From Diadema setosum (Eukaryota > Echinodermata > Echinoidea > Diadematoida > Diadematidae): 64,000 nucleotides of DNA. Every line of letters starts with the position of its first letter. Position 1 is the stretch's first letter. The notes beneath the pieces were generated by a model. It saw only the letters and a list, made by a program, of their open reading frames with translations. It searched no databases and was not told the DNA's origin. Location: the NCBI RefSeq assembly GCF_964275005.1, contig NC_092696.1, forward strand, positions 30,837,006 to 30,901,005, in the 5' to 3' direction. Of this stretch, positions 36,810 to 48,800 are shown piece after piece. The translations under genes were made by a program, and so were the position numbers.

Positions 36810-39800
36810 CACAATGATAATAATTGCAAAGGCTAATCAAAGATGGCCTCCAAGGTCATAGATCATGTACTCATGGAAATAATGTTAACATGTTGTTGAT
36901 TTATTCCAAAAATATCTATTTCCTGGACTGTCCTTGTACTGTCAAGAAATTAAAGGCATTATTTATCATTTGCAAACAAAAACTCAGCTGTAGTTCTATA
37001 ATGCAAGTATGGAATAGAAACAACCAATGTAAAAATGTTAATCAGTATAATCAATGTTATGTATTATTACATATACAAAATGCGAACAATAATTATAATA
37101 CAATTCAAAATATATTAAGGCTATTGAGACAAAGAGTAATATCTCCTCATATTTTAGGCTTTACAGGATTTTTTCATATGGTAGGATGTTTTCTGATACA
37201 GCTGAGCTACACGTAATGCGTTACATGTGATAGCTCGTATATTTTTAAAATCACTGCATCCAATGGTTAATAATATCTTTAAATCTAATTTTAGTTCAGT
37301 TCGTACAATGTACGATTCAGGGGCGGATCCAGGGACGACCGCAACCGGCGCACGCCCCCTTATTTTTTTTTTTTTTGTTGAAAAAAAAGAAATAAAAAGA
37401 GAAAAATGGGGGGAGGGGTGCGTGCGCCCCACCCCCTTTAATTTTGTAAACGCGCCCCCTCTTTATGGAATTCCTGGATCCGCCCCTGCGATTGCATTTA
37501 CTATCTGCTTTGAACAGCTCATTACACAATAGTCATTATTGTATAGTCGTATTTGAATGAATCGTAAATAATTGAAACCCAGAACTTTTAAATAGAAAGA
37601 CTACATATCAGATTATAACAGATGGCTTTCTTACTCGTGCTCAATTCTTCTTCCTCATAAGATAGCTCCAGGGTGTCTAGTATGTTTGGTCTTCGCCAGC
37701 AAGGGTTCCAGACACATGCTGAAAATATTATAAGTAACCGCAACATTAGTACTTTAAAGGTTTTTTTTTTTTTTTGGAATACAAATAAATAAATAAATAC
37801 ATGAAGAGTTTGTTTGCAAAAACCGATAAGTCCATATTTGCCAAATGGAGATATTTGCGATTAGAGGTCGAGAAAAATAAAGAGAATAATAAGAAAATGT
37901 TTTCTTCTTTTGACAATAACCTGAAAAATGTACCTTTATATAATGTGAACAATATATCATTTAAAAGGTATTATTTTATACTTTGACAGAGACCATACTT
38001 CAAAATCTGCAAAAATGGACTTATGTGTTTTTGCGAACAAACTCTTCATATGGAGAGTTCGGTTTCAAAAGGTACTACATGTACAACCATAATTTCACGT
38101 TCTGCGAAAAACGCGATTTTTTTACTTATCATATTTAGCAAGCTCAGAAAGGAATGATATTTCCCCCTATCATACTGCTAGATGATACAACACTAAAACC
38201 ACTCTCTAAGAAAATCCAGGTCCATTTATTTATTTTTTTTATCAATTTTTTATGTTTTTTTTTTTTGTTTTTTGTTTTTTTTTTTTTTTGGGGGGGGGGG
38301 TGTAGTACCTTTTGCAACCGAAAGTGGATGTAGTACCTTTTGAAACCGAAATTTCACATGCCAGAGATATATTTAGTGTGATGTTATGACATGTTTCGCG
38401 GATTTATTTTTTCAGCAATGGTGCTGATGGGGATGGGATACGAGGTCAAGGGGGCCTAGGTAATTGACAATGCCCTGCCCTATTTAGCATCAAGAATAAC
38501 AAACCAATGTGCATCGCTAATGCCCTTCTTCTCCCTTGCTGACTAACATTTTGAATGAATGACTGTCATTGGTCATAAGCATGGGGGGATCCATTATGCG
38601 TGAACGGTTATAGATGGGGAGGGGTCACAATATCTCACCAGGTGATTTCTCTCTTCCGTTTTCTTCTTTTGTCTTTCTCTCACGAGCTTTATCTCAAGAT
38701 TTCTTATCTTTTTCCTCTTTGTATTAAATTTTTGGCTATTTTTCTCTCTGTGAATTCTCCCTTCACGTGTCTCAAGAATACTGTATTCATTATCTTTTCT
38801 TCATTTTTTTTTTCAATGTAACTTCTAAGGGAAAAGATGGAAAAGCAGCATCTGAATGTGCTGTATTTTCTAAATTGTGTAATTAAGTTCATTACATGAG
38901 TTTTATTCTTATTTTTTTTTTTTAATCAGGTAAGATAAATCTGATAATCTAATACATCATTCATGATCCGGACGACCTCTTCAAGCGTCTAGGATGGAGT
39001 GAGGACAAGCTGAAAAGTCGGGTCTCTTCCTCGTCATTTCGACCTAGGAATTACCCGGCCCTCTTTCATCTACAGATTTAACCCAGATCTCATTAACAAG
39101 TTTGATTGTTAATGGTTTGCAGAGTAAACTAGATATTGGAATTTAGGACTTACATTTGCAAGCATATGATGTAATCTGTCTTTTAGAGAGAAAAACAGAC
39201 ACACCAGATCTGTCTCAATGTCATATTTGCGGTTTTCAGTGTTATAGTATGCCAAAATATTCCAATAAACAAAAGTTTGGTGGTTTTCACGGTATGTGTA
39301 TTCTGGTGAAGAATCATATTTTCAATTGTTCGGAAAGAATTCATGCAACAGTTTCTGAATCAATTTTATGGGTCAAGGTAAATAGTAAAATTTTAGGTTT
39401 TGAGGTTATTGTTGGTGTAGTGTAGTTGTCATGTGAGGGATCAATTCACCATTCTAATGAAGTTTTTGACAACTTGATGCAGGATATCATTGATATCAAA
39501 AGTAGATATGATGCTCCCTTTTGTTTGCTGGGTGATTTCAATGTCAGGACGGGTTTGCTTGATGATTTTTGAGATGTAGAGGATGTGTTGACAGATCAGA
39601 CTGGATTAGGCTTTTGTAATGATGTCTCTGATATGCATGTAACTACTGATGGCCTAGATATTCCAACTACTCGTTATAATACTGATGTCCATGTAAATAT
39701 CAATGGAAAGTCTGTTATTGATGTGTGCCAAAGTTTTGATTTTAAGGATTGTTAATGGAAGAATAGGGGAAGATCAGTCTGTCGGAAAATACACATGTTT

Positions 39801-42800
39801 CAACAACAATGGTGGTTGTAGCACTATTGATTATGTTATTGTATCTCGCAAGTTATTTTCCAGCATTACATATTACAGTATTGATGTATTTGATAAATCT
39901 TTGTCAGATGTTCATTGTCCTGTCAGTGTGACCTTGCAATCGCAAAATTCTAAATCTGCTGTGAATGTCGACACTGTTTTTAACAATTCTCAAAACGCTG
40001 CAGTAGACAACGCCGATTTACATTCACAGCCTTATGAAAGTCAACGTTATTTATCATTCCAGTGGAACAGTGACAGCGCTGCAATATTTAAACAGAAAAT
40101 CAAGGATTCGGCTGAGCTAATGTGTGAAAATGTGGAATGTTTAGATGGGAATACAAATCAACATATTTTTGATTTTTGATACTCACAATTATGCAATATG
40201 TTCGTCAGTGTTGCACAAGATGTTGGCATTTGTAAGTGGAGACAATCTCGACATAATGTAAACACAAATGAGACTGTCAATACGGATAAAAACAACCATC
40301 AGCCTTGATTTGATGCAGAATGCAGAGCTGCCCGTCAGGAGTGTTTGAATGTTAAAAATCGATTAAAGAGGAAGCTTCAATTTCAGGGCGGGTCAGGGGC
40401 TACTTGTCTATTGAATCATTATGAGTCTATAGGAAAGTTTTATACGAATTTATTAAGACATAAAAGAAGGACATTTCACAGAGATTTGAATGAATCTCTC
40501 TGTTTATTACAGGCATCCAATCCGAAAGAATATTGGCAATTACTCGACAGTAATAATCAACGCAAAGTAAAGAAAGCAGGAAATGTTTCATTAGGGGATT
40601 TTGTTAATCATTTTAGTCGTTTATGTAATAGCCAAGATGACCAGCCCACAGCCCTGGAAGATAGTACCGATACTTCAGAAATTGTTGAGGCAGATGGTCC
40701 CTTGGATGCCCCAGTCACTTTGGAAGAAGTGGCACTAATGATTAAGAAACTTAAACATTCAAAAGCTTGTGGAAAGATTTCAAAAGAAATGAATTTCTTA
40801 AGAATTGTCCCGTAGAGATGCTTCATGCGTTGGTAAAGTTCTTCAATGTGGTACTGGACAGTGGTATTGTTCAAACTGAATGGTGCACAGGGATTATCAT
40901 TCCTATTTTTAAGGGTACAGACACCAATCCTGATAATTATAGAGGAATAACTCTTCTCAGTTGTCTAGGAAATCTTTTTACTTCCATTTTGAATTATCGA
41001 ATCTCAGAGTTTTTCGAAACTGCTAATATGTTAGGTGAAGAACAGGCTGGCTTTCGTTCTAATTATTCTACAATTGATAATATTTTTGTTTTCAAGACTG
41101 TAATTGATGTTTATCTGCAAAATAAAAAATGCTTATACTGTGCATTTATTGATTACAAGAAAGCATTTGATCTAATTAATAGATCATCTTTATGGTATAA
41201 AATGTTGAAGATGGGACTTAGGGGCAAACTGTTTACTGTCATTAAGAATATTTATGGAAGTTCTAAATCATGTGTGGCGGTAAGGGGGGAGATGTCAGAG
41301 TTTTTTTTTACTTGTAACACTGGTGTATGATAGGGTGAAAACCTTTCCCCGCTTTTAATTGCCATTTATCTGAATGATTTTCAAGAATACATTGGAAATT
41401 CATATGGTGGACTTAAATATTTGGAAAGTGAGATTTCTTACCACCTGAATTCTGATAATGCCAAAAAGCTTTAAATCTGTCTTGTTTACTTTATGCAGAT
41501 GACACAATAATTTTAGCAGAAACTCCGGAGGAGTTGCAAAAAGCTCTTGATGCTGTAGATGGTTATTGTCAGACATGGCGCTTGACTGTAAATGCAAGCA
41601 AGACTAAAATTGTTATTTTCTCCCGTGGGAAGGTTAGAAGAATTCCTGAATTCGTTTATGCTGGTGATCCACTTGAGGTTGTAGATGACTTTGTGTACCT
41701 TGGAGTTAAATGCAATTATAATGGTAGTTTTAAAAAGGCAATTTCTAAACAAGTCACACAAGCTAGAAAAGCACTTTATAGCATGTTGGTCAAGGCTATT
41801 AAGAAGTTACAGCTCTCTGTGGACACACAGTGCCACCTATTTGATCATCTTGTTTTACCTGGTTTACTCTATTGTTGTGAAGTCTGGGGTTATGAGTGCA
41901 TAAACCAAATTGAAATTTTCCATAGGAAATTCTTAAGAAAAATTTTGCTTGTGAACAAATGTACTCCTGATTGTATGGTTTATCGTGAAACTGGACGTGG
42001 AGTAATTTTGAACCATATTAAATGTCGAATGATTGGATTCTGGTTGAGATTAGTCAAGGGAAAAGAAACCAAACACTCATGTACAATTTTCAAATTTCTG
42101 CTGCATTTGCAAGGAGACATGCACTCCCCTTCAAAATCACAATGGTTATTATTTATCGCAAATATGTTTTTTTTTTCTTATTTTGCAGGGCTAGGGAATG
42201 TGTGGGTAGCACAAGGGGGTGGATTTAGTGCTGCACGGATTTCACACACCTCAAAAGTTAGATTTTTTGATATGTTTATTCAAGAGTGGAGAGCAGCAAC
42301 ATGGTCAAATAGAATCTGTACAAATTATAGAATGTTTAAGGATAACTTGATGTTAGAGCAGTATTTACAGGTCTTGTGTAAGAAAGATTATATTACGTTA
42401 AGTAAATTCAGATGTAGATCTAATGGATTGCCCGTTAATAAGGGCAAGTTTGATGCAAGCTTGGCAGATGAATTTCATTGTACTATCTGTTCATCCGACG
42501 ATATAGGGGATGAATTTCATTATATTTTTGTTTGTCCCTTTTTCAACAAAGAGAGATTATTGTATTTACCAAGTAGCTTGACGGCCAGTAGACCAAGTGC
42601 ATTACATATTGCCAAATTATTCAATTCAACTTATGCTTGCCATTTAAAAAAAAAAAATAGCCAAATTTGTCAGAATTATGTTTCAGTTCTCTTCAATACC
42701 AAAGAAGAAAGACAGTAGCTTTGTAGAAAGTAAAGTAGATGTGAACATTTGTACACGTAGTGGTAGAGAAGTTACGCCTTGTTTTGTCAACATATTTATT

Positions 42801-45800
42801 CATATCTGTTATTTTCACACGTACATGTACATTATCATGTATATGTGTGTATTCATATATTGTAAATATGTTTGTATTCTCATACCACGAGAGGGGGTCG
42901 ATAGAGTCAATAAAATCTTACAAATCTTACAAATCTTGTAGGTGATAGAAATCAAAACCGTCGATGAGTAATATGACCACCTATACTAAACGCACATTTG
43001 GTATAACCTTTGTGACACTGAATAAGTAAAAGGTGTCATTTACAAGAATGAATAAATCTAGTGTTCAAAGCTGTTTTCCGCTATATACTTTCAAGCCTTT
43101 GGGCCTGGTACCTGACATTATGCACGTATAGAATAGCACAACATACCTTCAGGTAAAGCACTGTTGGTAGGGATGTCAGAATTTCATGCCATTTTATACA
43201 TCTAGCAAAGTAACTTTGCTTTCAGACTAGATGTCAAACACTTATTAACTGTTAAGCTATTTATGTAAGAAATAAACAATACCTATAAAGTGTCTGTACT
43301 TTATTCTGGGAACAATTTTTGGGTCAAACTCAACACCCTAGCAGTAACGCACGGTACCGATAACTAACAGTAGATGCAGTACGTGGGACTACATGAGAGT
43401 CGCGTAATTTCTCCAGTTTCTCCTTTGGCTTTGCTCTTGTCGACTGCTTTTAATCCACGATACTTCTCCTGGGATGGTTTGTTTTGTCAATGAGTTCTCC
43501 TTCATTTTCTTACATTGCTTGATAGAAATGTGATGAGTTTTTCAAGATATTGGTCAGATTTGCGTGGTGATTTTAACAGAAAGCCAAAAAGCCAACAGCC
43601 AACTGCTTTTGTTTACGGATTATTAAAAGTCAGTAGGCAATGGTAGAGGGCCAAGCCAGTGCTGCTCTCTAATTGGTCAATTTCCCGATGATGTCATTGG
43701 AGTGGATGTAGTGCCTTTTGCAACCCAACTAAAATGGATGAAGTACCTTTTGCAACCGAACTGATTTTTAAATGGATATTTCAACACTTTCTGGTTGGAA
43801 ATTCAGCTTTTCGTTAGTATAGGTGTAAAGATTTCCTAAAAATGAGTACATCAAGACCAAAAAGTGGATTTTGATGGAAAATGGATGTAGTCCTTTTACA
43901 ACTGAGCCCTTCATATATAAATATATGTGTGTGTATATATAAGAAGAGTTTGCTCGCAAAACCGATAAGTAAATTTTATAAGATTTTGAAGTACGGTCTC
44001 TATCATATAGTACTAAATAATACCTTTAAAATGATATATTGGTCACTACATGTAAAGGTACATTTTTGAAGTTATGGTCAAATAAAGCGAAACATTTACT
44101 ATTATTCTTTATTTCTCTTGACCTTTAATCGCAAATATCTCCATTTGACAAATATGGACTTATCGGGTTTTGCAAACAAACTCTTCATGTGTGTGTGTGT
44201 GCTTGTGTGTGCATGTGTTGGTGCGGGTGTGTGTGTTATATGTGAATAATATTGTTCTTGGATTTTTTTTTTTTTTTGGATATGGTTTAATTTGTCGATG
44301 TAATTTATGTGATATGTGTTCATCTAGCACTATGTGAATGCAAGTATCGTATCTTCGTCGGTGCCATTGCTGGCATATTTTATCTATATACTGAATCCTC
44401 TTATGTCGCAAAAGCTATTAAAAAGACATGTTAAATCGACTATAATTATTACTTGCACTGATTACGTGCACATCGACAGTCATGGTTATTTTTACTACCA
44501 CTTGTGATACACACACCAACAAACGCGTATAAGAAAATGACTAGATGTACAAAAAAAAAAAAGAAGAAGAAGAAGAAGAAGAAGAAGATCGACACCTTTT
44601 CGCGGTAGGTATTCCGGGTGTTTACTACTCAGATACTTTCCAACAAGGATGAGAAGGGCGAGAGGCACACCAATAGTAAGTCCGATGATGAGACCCGAAT
44701 TAACATGTTTATCTGAAATTTTATACAGACACAGATATAACAAGTCTTTAGTTTCTACTGGATTTTGAAGACATAAACATTGAATGTAAATACCTCGCAA
44801 TATGTACAACATTCTCGTGTGTGTTGTGTGTGTGTGTTTTATTGCACCTGGTGTTAGTGACGATGAAAAGAGTCAAAGTGCCCAAGTGTCAGCACTTGAT
44901 TATAAAGAACTATGAAACTTTCGAACAAAAAATAACCAAACCTCCATTTTAGAGGACAGAAGGAATATATAGCGTAAGAATTATTTTTTTCTTCTCCTTC
45001 TTTTTTTATGTTTTATTCATCAAAACTGATGAAACACGTTTCTAGAATGTTTCTGCTTAATTCATAGTAAAATTAATATATACAGATTATACTTCTCCGT
45101 GTCAAATCTGAATTAACTAGCATTTGTTATAGATAAACACTGCTTGTCTACAGACACTATGAATCAGTCAGAATCACAACACTGAAAGCATTTAACGAAA
45201 CCTGATATTGGCAGAACGGTGATTTCTCTGGTCGACGTTCCATTCAGCGAGTCACCGGTAGCCACGCACACTAAGGTTTGCTCTCTTTCATGTTCAGCTG
45301 AAACAGTGATTGTCTCGAACCTCTCGTTTGTGCCGTCAGAAAGTGTGTTCTGTTGTGAAACCACGGAATACAGTCTATTTCGGGACTCCTCGGTCCATAG
45401 CATGGAAATGTTTGGTTTGAATCCACTCACGACACAGGTAAGATTTAAAGAAGGGGTGTTGGAGGGAGATTGATATGTACACCTGCTTTGACGAGATTGA
45501 CTTCTTTCAGCGCATTCCTCAATCGTATGTCCTGATGCCATTGCTAGGAAGATAAGAAAATCATTTTGAAATGACTTATATGTTATATATGGATCCTAAT
45601 CTTTACTCGAAAATAACCGACATGACATGATATCACCTGATACTTTCCATAGATGCAGCGAAGAGTTGTTTTCGCTTTTGTTTTGTTTTGTGTGTTTATT
45701 TTTCAATAGGATTTGCTATTTTACAAATAAGACTACAACCTTGACAATGATCAGATGGAGAAACATAATTATGACAACTGGATGATAATACAAAATAAAC

Positions 45801-48800
45801 AAAAATCACCTGTTTACATTGAAATTCTACATTTAGGATGACTACATCTATATAGCTTTATGACTTGATACAAAAATCACTGTTAATATACCTCAAAATT
45901 CATAAGTAATAATTATGACAAACGCAAAAAGGAACAGCGTAACAAAATGAAACAGAAAGAAAATGAAGTTATAAAGCTAGTAAAAGATAAACATGTTTCC
46001 AATTATGCGAAATGCAAATGTGAGACAACTGTTTGAACCTGAGTATGTCTTCTACACAATTGAACATTTATATAGAAAATTCGGTCATCGAAAGTCTGAC
46101 TTTGTTTCAAACTTGGTGATTGCTTTGGTAACGTCTTTGTAGTAACTGCTGTTTAAGAAAAAAGGAGACCTTTATATAAATTTTATCAAAACATTATTCA
46201 TGACTGATTTAAACAGAAAGTTCACAAACTATCTGTCCGCAGTCAACATCTATTTTGTTTTAAGGCATAAACGGTAACGTCAAATAGGACAATATTGCTC
46301 TAACATCTAAATGTGGAAAAGTGCCCTCCTCAAAAAGAAAAAAAAACACACACACACACACAAACAAGAAGAAGACATGGTTCACTTTCTAAAAATAGTT
46401 TGAAATGTAAATCTTTCTCTCTGACAAAGTTGTCTCTACTATCTTGATTTCTCTGTTTGCTGTGAAACTTGTGATATGAAAACAGTCTTCAAAATGTCAT
46501 CGTAGCAAATCTAATAGATAATGTAATGCTTTATCAAAAGGAAACTAAACGGAAGGGTAAGTGTGCTTGTGGGAAAATGAACAATACGTAAACATGCCCA
46601 GAATAGTAACTTTAATAAGTATACTCTTTGTGGTACGTTGTATTTCTTTCAAGCAAAAAGTTTGATTGCAGTTAGTCTCAGTTATTCATCACCACGATTA
46701 CTCTTGAAATTGGCTTAACTTCTAGCATTATTTTAAATGTCAATATTGCCTTAAAATGTTGTGCCGGACTATTACTGACATGTCGTTTTTTCGTCTCCTT
46801 CTTTTCAGTTAGCTTGAGTGTCTAAAGTTTCTTCTTCTTTTTTTCTATATTTTACCGGTAATCTAATTCATAACAATCTTTTTCCCTGTCACTATTTATG
46901 ACATGAATAGAGACAGATGTTACTTACAGCTTATCGTCATGATTGTGGAATTCTCGAAACTTTGGGAATTCTTCAGCAGCACCTGACAATAGTAACGACC
47001 CTCATCTGCCACCTCCAAGCTGCTGATGACGAGGCTGAAATTCTTGTCGATATCAAACCGTTCCTCCAAGCTCTTCAAATGTCCATCGAAATATTCAGCC
47101 TTACGCGTCTTCTGTTCGGGATTTAAGAAGTCCTCCTTTTCCCAGTACACATCTAGAGGCTCCTCCTTGATGTCACACCGCAACAGCATGTCTTCTCCTT
47201 TCCATCCTTGAACGTTGGGGACAGTGCCTACCACCGACGCTAGACGGCAGAAATTTGAGTGCGCGTGATTGTATCCATGCAATGAACTTCATTCATATGG
47301 CTCTCTACTCATGTCTTGTATACATGCTTAACATGCTATATATGCATAAATGTCTTGTATATTCATGCTCCTCCCCCCTCCCCGAAAATGGGGAGGTGTA
47401 GCAAAGAGATCAGAGTAATCTATTATTATGATTATGATGATGAAGATTATTATTATTATTATTAGTAGTAGTAGTAGTAGTAGTATTACTATTATTATTA
47501 GTAGTATTACTAGCTCTTTATGTGCCATGGTGGAAACTCCCTGTGTGCCACATTATTCCGAGACACGAAGGTAGTCATGCTTTGAGAAAGAATTATGTTT
47601 TTCTAATGTGTATAACCTCAACAAATTTCTGTTAAGATGGGCATAATAGTAGGCAAAGTTACAGAGGAATGCCAAACTTTGTTTCGATATAGATTTTATG
47701 ACGAATCTATTTGCAATTTCTCTTTCGAATGACCTGTTGCTACATTACTGTAAAGGCATGAGTTTTGCACATAAAACTGTGACAGAAACTTAGAAAGTAC
47801 GAGCAAATCTAGTTTGGAACATCGCTTGATAGTCAATTACCACATAGACTGCAAGCCGTATATGAGAGGAACAAAAGCACGAAAAACGCTTTCATTGTGC
47901 CGCGGGATTAGCAGTGATTAGCGATTTATCGATCGGTTTTGGCGGCTTTGTTTAATTGTTGAGCAGAATATGCGAAGTTGGCACGCCGTCGACTGAGCCG
48001 GACGTGCGAACGTGGCACATAAAGAACTATTATTATCATTATTATTAATATTAAAGGCCGTGTCACACTAGCCTTGCGTGCGACTTACAAAGAACAATAA
48101 TTTTGACTACCCGGAGGTCCCCGTAGATGATCCGCACATGACAGTACCTAGCATGTATCTCAAAAGTAGTCGCCCGGAGGTGCGCACGCATATTTTTTTT
48201 TTTACCCGCAACCGTGTTTAGGCCCTGTCACACCTTTCCGGGCAAGCTACTCGGGCTTGTTACGTGTAGGGATTTTCTAGCATACCGGACATTCCTGAGG
48301 GCGGAAAAGGATTTGTGCGAGTCAGCGCATGTGACTTACTTGCTGGACGCGTTATACTTGCGAGTATACTGTGTGACCTTTGTACCAGTCGCGTGGGGGC
48401 TGACAACTTAGTGAAGGAATTCCTCTAATGGAATGGCTGAAATCTCACAGAATTTCATTATCTTGGCTGCATACGGGACTGCGAAGTACCTGCGTGGGAA
48501 TTGCCTGGGAAGTACTGCCGCTAAGGGTCTCCTACTAGCGTTCTGCGTGGACCTCTACGGGCATTCCCGCGACTCACCCGGAAAAAAAAAAAAGTTTTGG
48601 TCATGCTCAAAACTTGGCTGTGGTTAAGTAGGACTTGCGTAAGCACCTCCGGGCAACCACGCGCTAGCTACTGTCAGGTGCGGACGAACTGCAGAGAGCT
48701 CCGGGGAGTAAATCTGTTTCCCCGCAAGTCAAGCCGCAGAAGTTCCCCTGTACGGGATGACAAGGCATGAATGAAAATTGCAAACATTCTTGTTCGCCCG

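Noticed and set aside
46075-46148. Possible extra phase-1 exon SVTTKTLPKQSPS between the two Ig exons
   Set aside because: The acceptor is fair, but the only in-phase donor (CAG|GTTCAA) is poor and the peptide is unremarkable.
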